Positions 34,251 to 43,388 are shown, counted from the first letter of the stretch. The stretch is DNA of 64,000 bases from Bacteroidales bacterium (GCA_017443465.1 JAFRXO010000051.1:44815-108814); one strand, 5' to 3'. Numbers and translations: made by a program. Notes: generated from the sequence alone by a model not told the origin.

Positions 34251-36404
34251 ATGAGATTTTTCACAAAGTCTGCGAACATTGCTATGCTGGCAATGTTCGC
34301 TTTTGTCTTTCCCCTGAGCGCCGCCAAGCCCGACAAGGACTTCTACGCCATCAAGGAGAAGGTCATCGCCCCACTGCTCAAGGCAAAGGTCGATGAAGCG
34401 GCGGTAGAAAAAATCGTCGAGACATTCAACGTCAGGGACTCCATCTGGCCCGGAATCAACTACCAGGACCTCTCGACCACCGGATACGAGCACAGGCAGC
34501 ACATGAGCAACATGTACAGGCTCGCCCAGGCATATGAGATCAGGGGAAACAGGTTCTACAAGAACAAGAATGTAAAGAAGGTCCTGGACGTGGCCCTGGC
34601 CTACTGGGTGGACCACAACTACATCCATGACAACTGGCACTCCAACCAGATCACGAACCCCAACACCCTGACCAACATGCTCCTGATAATGGGCAAGGAC
34701 ATGGACAAGACCCTCGAACCGCAGGTCTTCAAGATGGCGCAGGAAGGCAACCTGAATGCATGGGGCGCCCGCCAGAGCGGAGACCGCATCATGATCGCCA
34801 CGATCCAGGCCCACTGGCAGCTCTATGCAAACGATGTCGAAGGATTCGAGAAGACAATCGACGTCATCGAGCGGGAGATGAAAATAGTGACCGGCGAGCG
34901 TGGAATGCAGATAGACAAGACCTTCCACCACAGGGATGACGGTGTGGACAACACCACCAGCTACGGTAACGGCAAGTATATGAATTGTTTCGCCGACTGG
35001 GCCTCCCTGACTGCCGGCACCCGTTTCGCTTTCAGCGAAGACCAGGTCAGGCTTGCCATCGATTACTACCTCGACGGCCTTCTCCCGAGAATGGTTTACG
35101 GTGCCGTCGAGGGCATAGGAATCAAGAACAGAAGCATTTCCAGCCGCGGAAGTGCTAATGTCAACACTACCGGGATCTATGACAGCTCAGTAGCCCGTAA
35201 ACTGGCCTCTCTTACAGACTACCGCCACGACGAACTAATGGATAACATCCGCTACAGAAGCGGGGAGAAACTGACGCCCAAGTCTTTTGCCAAATTCTTC
35301 TGGTATGGTGCCATCTTCGTGATCCAGCGTCCGAACTGGTACTCCACGGTACGTATGTTCTCAAGCCGCAACGCTTCTACCGAGCAGGGCTATAACGGGA
35401 ATGGCATCCAGACTCATTTCAGGGGTGACGGAACAAACTACCTGTCCAAAACCGGATACGAGCACAATCCCATCATTCCGTACCAGGACTGGACGATGAT
35501 CCCGGGCACGACAGAACCGCGGATTCCAGAACTCCCCCAGCCGCACAGCAAGTATCTGCAGAAATTCGGATTCAACGATTATGCAGGAGCCGTGACTGAT
35601 GGCATGTACGGAGCGGTAGGCTTCGATTTCATAAGCACTCTCTACAATGTTGCGGCCAGGAAATCATGGTTCTTCTTCGATGAGCAATATGTCTGCCTCG
35701 GCGCCGGAATCTGGTGCTATGAAGACTATCCAGTCGCAACCACTGTCGAGCAGGTGTCCCTCAACGGCGATGTAGTCATATGCGATGCAGGAGGCAAGAA
35801 GACAGTTGAACGCGGCGAACATGCCCCAGGCATTGTCAAGTGGGCCCTCCACAACGGAGTCGGCTACATTTTCCCCAAGGAAGAAAAGGTAGGCATCCTC
35901 AACGACGAGCAGGAGGGCAGCTGGTGGAACCTGGACCACACTTCCACCACCCCGAAAGACATCGTGAAGGGAGACATCTTCAAGATCTGGATCGACCACG
36001 GGAACCGCAGCGGTTCGTCCAGCCCCAGGCTTAATGGAGACTACCAATACGTAGTAATGCCATATGCCGATGCGAACAGCGTCCAGAAGGCATATGATAA
36101 CCCCGATGTGACGATACTGTCAAACACCAGGGACCTCCAGGCAGTGAAGAACGAGAAACTGGGCATCGCATATGCTGTCCTTTACAAGGCAGGAGAAATC
36201 AAGGTAAATGACTGGTTCTCAATCGGACTTGACACTCCCGGCATAGTCATGGTAAAGTACAGCGGACGTGACATCAAGGAAGTACATGTCAGCGACCCGA
36301 CATATGCCAACAAGATCACGAACCTGGTAATCAACGGGAAACGCACCGCCGTCGAACTCCCCTCCGGGGATATGGCGGGCTCAAGCATCAAGGTGGAATT
36401 ATAG
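34251..36404 (+). CDS. PL8 family polysaccharide lyase
   Basis: This 717-residue secreted enzyme has a signal peptide (NIAMLAMFAFVFPLSA). The alpha/alpha-toroid domain contains NWHSNQITNPNTLTNMLL (Asn), DKTFHHRDDGVDNTTSYGNG (His and Tyr) and NRSISSRGSANVN (Arg), matching the catalytic set of PL8 lyases. The beta-sandwich part follows with SWWNLDHTSTTPKD. PL8 enzymes cleave hyaluronan, chondroitin, xanthan or related uronic-acid polymers by beta-elimination. No sulfatase or SusCD gene is adjacent, so I cannot name the substrate. It starts 17 bp after the TerB-like gene, an unusual neighbour. Confidence 0.9.
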   Translation: MRFFTKSANIAMLAMFAFVFPLSAAKPDKDFYAIKEKVIAPLLKAKVDEAAVEKIVETFNVRDSIWPGINYQDLSTTGYEHRQHMSNMYRLAQAYEIRGNRFYKNKNVKKVLDVALAYWVDHNYIHDNWHSNQITNPNTLTNMLLIMGKDMDKTLEPQVFKMAQEGNLNAWGARQSGDRIMIATIQAHWQLYANDVEGFEKTIDVIEREMKIVTGERGMQIDKTFHHRDDGVDNTTSYGNGKYMNCFADWASLTAGTRFAFSEDQVRLAIDYYLDGLLPRMVYGAVEGIGIKNRSISSRGSANVNTTGIYDSSVARKLASLTDYRHDELMDNIRYRSGEKLTPKSFAKFFWYGAIFVIQRPNWYSTVRMFSSRNASTEQGYNGNGIQTHFRGDGTNYLSKTGYEHNPIIPYQDWTMIPGTTEPRIPELPQPHSKYLQKFGFNDYAGAVTDGMYGAVGFDFISTLYNVAARKSWFFFDEQYVCLGAGIWCYEDYPVATTVEQVSLNGDVVICDAGGKKTVERGEHAPGIVKWALHNGVGYIFPKEEKVGILNDEQEGSWWNLDHTSTTPKDIVKGDIFKIWIDHGNRSGSSSPRLNGDYQYVVMPYADANSVQKAYDNPDVTILSNTRDLQAVKNEKLGIAYAVLYKAGEIKVNDWFSIGLDTPGIVMVKYSGRDIKEVHVSDPTYANKITNLVINGKRTAVELPSGDMAGSSIKVEL

Positions 36405-36405
36405 C

Positions 36406-37866
36406 CTATGCAGTAAGCGGATCGCAGGTAAGACCGACTCCGAGTTTCTTGAAGACTTTCTGGTCTACCTCGCTCAGCATTACGGTAGAATGCACTTGGC
36501 AGCCTCTCAGCATAGGGAGGCAGTCAAGTGCTTTTTTACAGTTCTCATCCCAGAGACTGAGCATGGATATCGCTACAAGGACCTCATCCGTATGAAGCCT
36601 GGGATTGCGTCCGTGAAGATAGGTAACCTTCGTCTTCTGGATAGGTTCTATCATATTCTGAGGGATGAGCTTGAGCGAATGCGGTATCCCTGCCAGATGC
36701 TTGGTCGCGTTGAGGATAAGGGCGGCGCACGGTCCAAGAAGAGGACTCGTCTCGGCACTGATTATGGTGCCGTCCTCCAGTTCTATCGCTGCTGAAGGCT
36801 TCCCGGAAGCCTCTTTCCGCTCACGGGCAGCCCCGACGCACTTGCGGTAACCTGAGTCGATCCCGACCTGTTTCAACAGCAGGGAGACCTTGTTAACCTC
36901 CTCGTCGGAGCCGTGTGCGGAAGCCAGGTCGCAAAGGGCGGTGAAATAACGGCGGATAATCTCATTCTTGGCCGCATCGGAACAGACCTCGTCATCGCTG
37001 ATGCAATACCCTACCATATTGACACCCATGTCGGTCGGGGACTTGTAGGGATTCTCTCCGTAAATACCCTTGAAGATAGCATCCATCACAGGGAATATCT
37101 CAATGTCCCTGTTATAGTTGACAGCCTTCACTCCATATGCTTCCAGGTGGAAGGGGTCGATCATGTTGACATCGTCCAGATCTGCAGTGGCTGCCTCATA
37201 TGCGATGTTGATGGGGTGCTTGAGGGGGATGTTCCAGATCGGGAATGTCTCGAACTTGGCATAACCCGCCTTGATTCCGCGTAGGTTCTCCTGATAAAGC
37301 TGGCTGAGGCACACCGCCATCTTGCCGCTTCCGGGACCGGGAGCAGTCACCAGTATCAGCGGACGGGTCGTTTCAACGTAGTCATTCTTTCCGAATCCCT
37401 CGTCCGAGTCGATAAGTGCGACATCATGAGGATAGCCGGGAATGGTGTGGTGATAATATACCTTTATTCCCATATGCTCCAGTCTCTGGCGGTAGATGTC
37501 GGCACCGGTCTGCCCGTTGTAATGGGTGATTACCACGGAATTGACAGACAGGTCCCTTTTCAGGAATTCCTGCCTCAGTCGGAGGACGTCCATGTCATAT
37601 GTAATGCCCAGGTCACTGCGGATCTTGTTCTTCTCGATATCGACAGCACTGATGACTATGAGTATCTCGGCCACATCCTTCAGCTGCATGAGCATCTTCA
37701 GCTTTATGTCAGGCTCGAATCCCGGAAGGACCCGGCTGGCATGAAGGTCATCGAAGAGTTTTCCACCGACTTCCATATAAAGCTTGTCGCCGAACATGGC
37801 GATACGCTCCTTGATGTGCTCAGATTGGATTTTAAGGTATTTGGCGCTGTCGAACCCGTACTTCAT
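36406..37866 (-). CDS. DUF1846 family protein
   Basis: The protein has 486 residues and no signal peptide. It begins MKYGFDSAKYLKIQSEHIKE, the usual opening of the DUF1846 family, and contains VTAPGPGSGKMAVCLSQLY, a P-loop-like segment, and a C-terminal stretch KVTYLHGRNPRLHTDEVL. Members are widespread in Firmicutes and Bacteroidota, form large oligomers in known structures and have no agreed function. The gene has its own promoter (37895-37902) and is convergent with PL8 with one base between them. Confidence 0.9.
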   Translation of the reverse strand: MKYGFDSAKYLKIQSEHIKERIAMFGDKLYMEVGGKLFDDLHASRVLPGFEPDIKLKMLMQLKDVAEILIVISAVDIEKNKIRSDLGITYDMDVLRLRQEFLKRDLSVNSVVITHYNGQTGADIYRQRLEHMGIKVYYHHTIPGYPHDVALIDSDEGFGKNDYVETTRPLILVTAPGPGSGKMAVCLSQLYQENLRGIKAGYAKFETFPIWNIPLKHPINIAYEAATADLDDVNMIDPFHLEAYGVKAVNYNRDIEIFPVMDAIFKGIYGENPYKSPTDMGVNMVGYCISDDEVCSDAAKNEIIRRYFTALCDLASAHGSDEEVNKVSLLLKQVGIDSGYRKCVGAARERKEASGKPSAAIELEDGTIISAETSPLLGPCAALILNATKHLAGIPHSLKLIPQNMIEPIQKTKVTYLHGRNPRLHTDEVLVAISMLSLWDENCKKALDCLPMLRGCQVHSTVMLSEVDQKVFKKLGVGLTCDPLTA

Positions 37867-37894
37867 GGCGAGAATGTTTTTTGTGTACGGGTTA

Positions 37895-37902
37895 CAAATA
37901 TA
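37895..37902 (-). promoter_or_regulatory. Bacteroidota -7 element TATATTTG
   Basis: TATATTTG on the minus strand, 29 bp before the DUF1846 start codon. Confidence 0.6.
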
Positions 37903-37907
37903 ACAAA

Positions 37908-37938
37908 TCCCGGTGAAATCTAAAAAATTTCACCGGGA
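37908..37938 (-). terminator. Terminator hairpin after upp
   Basis: TCCCGGTGAAAT (37908-37919) and its exact complement (37927-37938) make a 12-bp stem with a 7-base loop, starting 21 bp after the upp stop. The T tract after it on the minus strand is weak (TTTGTTATATTTG) and merges with the next promoter. Confidence 0.75.
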
Positions 37939-37958
37939 ACAACGTTTCAAGAAAAAAT

Positions 37959-38588
37959 TTATTTCGTGCCGAAGATACGGTCTCCTGCATCTCCGAGACC
38001 CGGAACGATGTAGGCGTCCTTGTTCAGGTATTCATCTACGGCCGCAGTATATATGTCCACGTCGGGATGCTCTTTCTGGACCAGGGCGATTCCCTCAGGT
38101 GCAGCTACGAGGCACATGAGCCTTATGTTGCTGCATCCCCTTTCCTTCAGCATCTGGATGGCATCACATGAGCTTCCACCAGTCGCAAGCATAGGGTCGG
38201 TAACTATGACTAGGCGGTCCTGGATGTCGGAAGGCAGCTTGCAATAATACACTACAGGCTTGTGAGTCTCTTCATTGCGGTAGAGTCCGATGTGGCCTAC
38301 CCTGGCTACAGGCACAAGGGTGAGGAGCCCGTCGACCATCCCGAGACCTGCCCTGAGGATCGGGACGATTGCGAGTTTGCGTCCTGCGACTTTATGAGCC
38401 ACCATATGTCCCATCGGGGTCTCGATCTCCTCATCCTCCAGAGGAAGATCCCTGGTGACCTCATAGCCCATCAGGAGGGATATTTCGTTCAACAGCTGCC
38501 GGAAGTCCTTGCTGCCGGTTTCCTTAGATCGCATGATTGTCAGCTTGTGCTGGATCATCGGATGGTCGATTAGATGAAGTGTACTCAT
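37959..38588 (-). CDS. upp: Uracil phosphoribosyltransferase
   Basis: This 209-residue cytoplasmic enzyme makes UMP from uracil and PRPP. Family motifs are [12 protein letters not shown], the PRPP loop [12 protein letters not shown] and [12 protein letters not shown] at the C-terminus, with [14 protein letters not shown] as the flap. The length is usual for the family. It is divergent from a nucleoside kinase gene that also serves pyrimidine salvage. A hairpin terminator follows. Confidence 0.97.
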   Translation of the reverse strand: MSTLHLIDHPMIQHKLTIMRSKETGSKDFRQLLNEISLLMGYEVTRDLPLEDEEIETPMGHMVAHKVAGRKLAIVPILRAGLGMVDGLLTLVPVARVGHIGLYRNEETHKPVVYYCKLPSDIQDRLVIVTDPMLATGGSSCDAIQMLKERGCSNIRLMCLVAAPEGIALVQKEHPDVDIYTAAVDEYLNKDAYIVPGLGDAGDRIFGTK

Positions 38589-38654
38589 ATGGTTTGATAA
38601 ATTTTAGTAAAGGTAGCATATTTTTTCTATATTTAGCAGACCAATCTTCGATTT

Positions 38655-40307
38655 ATGCCTAAAGTCTATTGCAAGAACACCGGTTCTGTAAAGGAATTCA
38701 ATGAGGGAACTTCCCTTTTGACCATTGCGAAGGATTTCGACTTCGAGAAGCCGTATGACCTGCTTGCCGCCAAAGTCAACAATGTAACCCAGGGACTCCG
38801 CTACAGGGTCTTCAACAACAAGGATGTAGAATTCATTGACTACAGGTCATATGCAGGGCGCTCCGTGTACTGCCGCTCCCTGTGTTTCCTTCTCTGCAAG
38901 GCGGTGAGCGATCTCTGGCCCAAGGCTAAAGTAGTCCTCCGGAGGCCGATCTCCAAAGGCTGGTTCTGTTCAATTGATATGGGCGGAGGTCCTGACATGA
39001 CCGAAGCGGACATCGATGCGATCCGCCAGCGCATGCAGGAAATCGTGAACAAGAATATGCCGTTCAGGCGGCATGAGGTCCGCACAGAAGATGCTATCAA
39101 ACTCTTCTCTTCCATGGGCTGCGATGACAAGGTCAAGCTCCTGAAAACAAGCGGAGACATCTACATCACATATTACACCCTAGGCGGAACTCCGGACTAT
39201 TACTGCGATGAACTCGTTCCCGGGACCGGGGTGCTTAAAGTGTGGAGCATCACTCCATTCCATGGCGGGATACTTCTCAGGGTTCCGGACAGGCACAATC
39301 CAGAACAACTGGCTCCTTTCTTCGACCAGCCGAAGACTTTCGATGTGTTCTCCGAGACCCTCAGCTGGAACAGGATAATGAAACTGGACAATGTGGGCGA
39401 TGTCAACCAGTCCTGCCTGGACGGAAAGGCCACCGACCTCATCAAAGTTGCGGAAGCGCTTCAGGAAAAGAAGATCGTACAGATCGCAGAGGACATAGAC
39501 CGCAAGCATTTCTCCCGCGACAAAGTCCGCCTTGTACTCATCACCGGACCGTCGAGCAGCGGCAAGAGCACTTTCTGCGCCCGTCTGAGCGTGCAGCTCA
39601 TGGCCTGCGGCCTCCACCCGGTCTCCTTCTCTACGGACGACTATTTCGTCAACCGCGTTGACACCCCGAAGCTTCCGGACGGCTCATATGACTTCGACAA
39701 CTTCGACACCGTAGATCACACCGCCCTCCAGGCCGACCTTCTCAGGCTGCTCGGCGGAGAAGAAGTCGAAGTGCCCCAGTACAACTTTACTACCGGAATC
39801 AGGGAGTACAAAGGGAAGAAGCTCCGCATGGAAGAAGGTACTGTCCTATTGATAGAAGGAATCCATGCCCTCAATCCCAAACTCACCGACATGGTGCCCG
39901 AGCACGAGAAATACCGCATATTCATCAATGCGATCACCAGCATATCCCTGGACGACCACAACTGCATCCCGACAAGCGACAACCGTCTGCTGAGAAGGAT
40001 AGTACGCGATTATCGGTCAGGGGCTTTCTCTGCAAGGGAGACAATCGCCAACTGGCCGAATGTCAGGAGAGCCGAGGTCAAATGGATCTATCCACACCAG
40101 GAAACCGCCGACGTAATGTTCAATTCTACCTATCTCGTAGAATTCGCGGTACTGAGGAGCTATGCAGAAAGAATACTCAGGAGCGTCCCGAAGAACTGTC
40201 CTGAGTATTCCGAAGCCTCGAGGCTATTGCATTTCCTGCATTATTTCATACCGCTGCCGGACAAGGAAATCCCTGCGACCTCACTCATCCGAAGCTTCAT
40301 AGGCTGA
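38655..40307 (+). CDS. TGS-domain nucleoside (uridine-type) kinase
   Basis: This 550-residue protein carries an N-terminal TGS domain (residues ~1-60), a threonyl-tRNA-synthetase-like second domain (~60-210) and a uridine kinase/phosphoribulokinase domain. The latter has the P-loop GPSSSGKSTF at ~297, the acceptor segment STDDYFVNR and LLIEGIHALNP. It probably phosphorylates uridine or cytidine; TGS and tRNA-synthetase-like parts may sense or bind RNA. This architecture is known in Bacteroidota. It is back to back with upp, 66 bp apart; a -7-like TATATTTA (38628-38635) precedes it. Confidence 0.88.
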   Translation: MPKVYCKNTGSVKEFNEGTSLLTIAKDFDFEKPYDLLAAKVNNVTQGLRYRVFNNKDVEFIDYRSYAGRSVYCRSLCFLLCKAVSDLWPKAKVVLRRPISKGWFCSIDMGGGPDMTEADIDAIRQRMQEIVNKNMPFRRHEVRTEDAIKLFSSMGCDDKVKLLKTSGDIYITYYTLGGTPDYYCDELVPGTGVLKVWSITPFHGGILLRVPDRHNPEQLAPFFDQPKTFDVFSETLSWNRIMKLDNVGDVNQSCLDGKATDLIKVAEALQEKKIVQIAEDIDRKHFSRDKVRLVLITGPSSSGKSTFCARLSVQLMACGLHPVSFSTDDYFVNRVDTPKLPDGSYDFDNFDTVDHTALQADLLRLLGGEEVEVPQYNFTTGIREYKGKKLRMEEGTVLLIEGIHALNPKLTDMVPEHEKYRIFINAITSISLDDHNCIPTSDNRLLRRIVRDYRSGAFSARETIANWPNVRRAEVKWIYPHQETADVMFNSTYLVEFAVLRSYAERILRSVPKNCPEYSEASRLLHFLHYFIPLPDKEIPATSLIRSFIG

Positions 40308-40308
40308 A

Positions 40309-41127
40309 CTACTTCCTGGGAACAGGAAGTTCACTCCCCTCCGGAATCAGGGAGCGGGTCAGAAGCGGCTCATTTGTAGTAATCTGGTCCACTCCGAGTC
40401 CAATCATCTCGTTGATCTTGTCTTCGTCGTCTATGGTCCAGACGTTTACGGACATTCCAAGGTCCTGGGCTTCTTTTATCCACTCGGGATGTGCATGAAG
40501 CACAGGATAGCTATAGTCTATTCCGTTGATCCCTTCTTCGTGGAGCTGTGAGGGGACGATATCGCCGCCCAGATACTGATTCGTGAAATCCGGATACTCT
40601 TTCGCAATCTTCTTGCAGATATGATGGCTGAAAGAGATGAAGATGACTCGGCGGGGATCAAAGAGCCCATGAGCCTTGAGAGCCTCTATCGCCTTGTCTG
40701 TCATGACGTTCTCCCTCTCTTCATCAAGTTGGACCTTCAGTTCCAGGACAAGGACTGTGCGAGCCTGTGAAAGCTGGTCCAGATACTGGTCGAGGGTAGG
40801 AACCGTTTCTCCGTCGTGCAGAGTCAGGAAACGGACCGTGTCGGCATATGAACTGTTACGGATATCAACTTCCTGCCATTTCGGACCGTGACAGACTACG
40901 ATTACATCATCTGAAGTAAGGTTCACATCGCATTCACTCCCCCAGAAAGCATTTTCCTGGGCAGCTATCAGGGATGCCAGGGAATTCGGGGTCTGCTGCC
41001 CGGTCTCAGAGCGATGAAATCCCATATGGGCGACAACCGCTGTTTTATGCGATTCCGTACATCCCTGGAGGGCCGGCACAAATGCGACCAGAAGTACGGC
41101 TGAAGCCAATTTCAGAAATCCTTTCAT
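40309..41127 (-). CDS. Glycerophosphodiester phosphodiesterase-like lipoprotein
   Basis: This 272-residue protein has a lipoprotein signal (VPALQGC) and a GDPD TIM barrel. The first His and metal segment reads AHMGFHRSETGQQTPNS (usually AHRG), then ECDVNLTSDDVIVVCHG gives the Glu, Asp and second His. Later motifs are VLELKVQLD and NVWTIDDEDKINEMIGLGVD. It would cleave glycerophosphodiesters to glycerol-3-phosphate; the change at AHRG may affect specificity. It lies 24 bp after the FadL-like porin on the same strand. Confidence 0.85.
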   Translation of the reverse strand: MKGFLKLASAVLLVAFVPALQGCTESHKTAVVAHMGFHRSETGQQTPNSLASLIAAQENAFWGSECDVNLTSDDVIVVCHGPKWQEVDIRNSSYADTVRFLTLHDGETVPTLDQYLDQLSQARTVLVLELKVQLDEERENVMTDKAIEALKAHGLFDPRRVIFISFSHHICKKIAKEYPDFTNQYLGGDIVPSQLHEEGINGIDYSYPVLHAHPEWIKEAQDLGMSVNVWTIDDEDKINEMIGLGVDQITTNEPLLTRSLIPEGSELPVPRK

Positions 41128-41151
41128 GATGATGTGTTTTAAAAATGACTG

Positions 41152-42675
41152 CTAGAAATCAAGGACAATGCCTATTCCGACAAGCCAGCTGTCGCGGTCG
41201 TATTTCACAGTTGCAGGGATGCCTGTCGCCATCTGTGCGCCGATCTGTCCGATAGCAGGAGCGAGTTCAGGATGAGCCTTTGCCAGACCTTCCAGCATGC
41301 CGGACACAGAGCCGGACATAGAGGCTAGTCCGCTGTAGTCGGCATAATTCTTAGTCCAGTTGGCATAGAAAGCCTTGTAGTAACCGAAGTCGACGGCTAC
41401 CTTCTTTGAGAACCTGTAACGTCCTCCTACTCCGACGGATACCGATGAAGTGCTGAAATCGGTGTCGCCGATATATGCCTTACCATCTCCAAGATAGAGA
41501 TTCAGGTTATTGGCACCGGCGCTCACAGTCCATTTCTCATTGATGTCATATTCGGCTCCGAAAGCGATCTCCCATGGGTTGCTGCCAAGCTTCTCCTGCT
41601 TGTTGAGGGCAGCACCGGAAGCATCATTCCCACCGAAAACGTTGGCCTGTTTGTCGAAGTAATAGTTCCAGTCAAGTTCAGTCCTGAGTCCGGGAATGAT
41701 CTCATACTGGACTCCTAAGGAGAGTGAAGCCGGGATGTCAGCCCTGACAGTGGGATTCTTGGAAGGATCATATGCCGCTGCAACGGCCATTTCTGGCACA
41801 TCATTGTCTGATGAGTTCTTCAGGCGAACCGCAGTGCGGAACTCGTAGCGAGCCGAGAAATTCAGTTTCCCTGTCCTGTAGTCGATTCCGATGATGGGAT
41901 TGAACGCATCGCAGTCGTTATGAGCCTTGATTTTCATCTGGACCATATTGTCCACCATCTCTCCTGCCGAAGCGGGAAGCCCGAACGCCTGAACCGTCGT
42001 CCCGAATGAATTCCCGTTGAAAGTCACATTCTCGATGGCGCCGTCGTAATCATTGAATATGTGATTCATGCGGATACCGGCACTGACTGAGAGGTTGTCG
42101 GTTATCTTGTATCCAACCATCAGCTGTCCGGCCAGGTTATACTGCTTGCCGGTGAAGCTGATGTCTGCCGCATATGCGCCAGGGGCTTTCCCTGCTGCTG
42201 CACCCAAGGTATTGAAAACCCCTGCGAGAGCAGCGATCGGCGCTTCGAATGAGCCGAGTCCGTCATCGAAACTGCAGGCTCCGCCGCCTGTGATGGCTCC
42301 GAAATGGAACGAGGCGAAGAGCTTGTCATGTACATATGCTGCACTGAGTGTAGGCAGGAACGGAACGAATGTCTTTCCTGTATATTTTACCTCGGAAGTT
42401 CCGGGATGTGCGGCGCCGTAGGCGAATGGTGCATAGTCTGAGGTGACGTATCTTCTCTGGGTAGGCATCTGCCAGCCGGCTTCGAAATGCCATCCGTTGT
42501 CGAGGAAACCTATCCCGGCGGGATTGAAATATGCCGCTTGTACGCCGATGGCGGCATTCTGGGCGGGCTTCCTGATGAAGGTGATACTCTGGTTAGTGTT
42601 CTGGAAATAGCCTCCCGCCATCGCGGAAGTGACTGCTGCAAAGAGAGATACAGCGATAAGAATAACTTTTTTCAT
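41152..42675 (-). CDS. FadL/OMPP1-like outer-membrane transport protein
   Basis: The protein has 507 residues. The signal peptide (MKKVILIAVSLFAAVTSAMA) is followed by GGYFQNTNQSITFIRKPAQN, AAYFNPAGIGFLDNGWHFE (the NPAG segment of FadL-like proteins) and repeated amphipathic beta-strands, ending DSWLVGIGIVLDF with a terminal Phe, typical of outer-membrane barrels. FadL proteins take up hydrophobic compounds such as long-chain fatty acids or aromatics. The start at 42675 is placed after the promoter at 42732-42739. The GDPD lipoprotein follows in the operon, which suggests a lipid-linked function. Confidence 0.88.
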   Translation of the reverse strand: MKKVILIAVSLFAAVTSAMAGGYFQNTNQSITFIRKPAQNAAIGVQAAYFNPAGIGFLDNGWHFEAGWQMPTQRRYVTSDYAPFAYGAAHPGTSEVKYTGKTFVPFLPTLSAAYVHDKLFASFHFGAITGGGACSFDDGLGSFEAPIAALAGVFNTLGAAAGKAPGAYAADISFTGKQYNLAGQLMVGYKITDNLSVSAGIRMNHIFNDYDGAIENVTFNGNSFGTTVQAFGLPASAGEMVDNMVQMKIKAHNDCDAFNPIIGIDYRTGKLNFSARYEFRTAVRLKNSSDNDVPEMAVAAAYDPSKNPTVRADIPASLSLGVQYEIIPGLRTELDWNYYFDKQANVFGGNDASGAALNKQEKLGSNPWEIAFGAEYDINEKWTVSAGANNLNLYLGDGKAYIGDTDFSTSSVSVGVGGRYRFSKKVAVDFGYYKAFYANWTKNYADYSGLASMSGSVSGMLEGLAKAHPELAPAIGQIGAQMATGIPATVKYDRDSWLVGIGIVLDF

Positions 42676-42731
42676 GTTCAGTTTGCTATTGCTTATGTAC
42701 ATTTTGTCGCTAGAATTGTTATTTCCGTCGA

Positions 42732-42739
42732 CAAAAGTA
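42732..42739 (-). promoter_or_regulatory. Bacteroidota -7 element TACTTTTG
   Basis: TACTTTTG on the minus strand, about 57 bp before the FadL-like start codon at 42675. Confidence 0.55.
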
Positions 42740-42809
42740 AAAAAAAGATTTTGAAATAGGGGCGGCTTACAGCTGCAAAACGATTGGGGCTCCGCTGCAA
42801 ATTGAGCTG

Positions 42810-42879
42810 ATCGTGGCTAGAGGTCCATCAGATTGGACGCTGGACACGAAAAATAGGGTTAATCGTGGCTAGAGGTCCA
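42810..42879. repeat. Two 18-bp direct repeats in a non-coding stretch
   Basis: The 18-mer ATCGTGGCTAGAGGTCCA occurs at 42810-42827 and 42862-42879, 52 bp apart. Each copy runs into a short hairpin (GTCCA...TGGAC or GTCC...GGAC). The whole stretch from 42740 to 43125 has no gene that I can support. Confidence 0.85.
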
Positions 42880-42948
42880 AGGAATGGGACGATAGCCATA
42901 ATAAGGCGGACGAAGGCAGCAGGAGGGACAAGCATTGAGCAACCCCTG

Positions 42949-43010
42949 GGGCCGGTACGGTTGCAGCTCATAAGTCGCATCCGCTCAAATCGCTGCAACC
43001 GTACCGGCCC
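42949..43010. repeat. 19-bp perfect inverted repeat (long hairpin)
   Basis: GGGCCGGTACGGTTGCAGC at 42949-42967 is exactly complementary to 42992-43010, with a 24-base loop. Flanking CCCC (42943-42946) and GGGG (43011-43014) may extend it. It is much stronger than a normal terminator and is not next to a stop codon. It could be a REP/MITE-like element or part of a structured RNA. Confidence 0.85.
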
Positions 43011-43125
43011 GGGGAGCGGAATGAGTAGGATAGCGCTGTCCTGAGCGTCCACAGAATGAGAATTCAGGGTGCCAGAGCCATTCTGTTGCAAAGGGAGTTC
43101 GCAAGCTGACGTGCTTTTGACCGAA

Positions 43126-43150
43126 AAAAGTCCAGCGCTGCTGGACTTTT
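43126..43150 (-). terminator. Intrinsic terminator of tRNA-Gly
   Basis: AAAAGTCCAGC (43126-43136) and GCTGGACTTTT (43140-43150) form an 11-bp stem with a 3-base loop. On the minus strand it is followed by a run of T and lies directly after the tRNA. Confidence 0.85.
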
Positions 43151-43153
43151 GAG

Positions 43154-43226
43154 AGCGGAATACGAGACTCGGACTCGCGACCTTCGGCTTGGGAAGCCAA
43201 CGCTCTACCAACTGAGCTAATTCCGC
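43154..43226 (-). tRNA. tRNA-Gly (anticodon CCC)
   Basis: On the minus strand the sequence folds as a complete cloverleaf. The acceptor stem GCGGAAT pairs with ATTCCGC, the D-arm is GCTC-AGTTGGTA-GAGC, the anticodon arm TTGGC-TTCCCAA-GCCGA has anticodon CCC, the variable loop is AGGTC, and the T-arm is GCGAG-TCCGAGT-CTCGT. The discriminator base is T and the CCA end is not encoded. The promoter is probably at 43332-43339 and the terminator at 43126-43150, so it is a single-gene unit. Confidence 0.95.
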
Positions 43227-43331
43227 AAAGAGGGAAAGCTCCGTACATCGCACCGCTACGACCTCCTGCCCTTGCATCCTTCCGGCCCTGGGGGATTCAG
43301 AGGGAGCCGGTCGTGTACGACTTTCCCATCG

Positions 43332-43339
43332 CAAATGTA
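43332..43339 (-). promoter_or_regulatory. Bacteroidota -7 element TACATTTG
   Basis: TACATTTG on the minus strand, about 105 bp upstream of the tRNA-Gly. It is the only such element found there; a leader of about 100 bases would be removed in processing. Confidence 0.45.
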
Positions 43340-43361
43340 GTGATTATTTCTGAATATTTCT

Positions 43362-43369
43362 TATCTTTG
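43362..43369 (+). promoter_or_regulatory. Bacteroidota -7 element TATCTTTG
   Basis: TATCTTTG lies just before guaB and places the transcript start near 43375, so the ATG at 43371 cannot be used and the ATG at 43389 is the start. Confidence 0.6.
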
Positions 43370-43388
43370 CATGCAAATTACTGAAAAA

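Noticed and set aside
42828-43334. Open frame of 168 codons across the repeats and tRNA on the minus strand
   Set aside because: It runs through the tRNA, its terminator and the long hairpin, and has no protein-like features.
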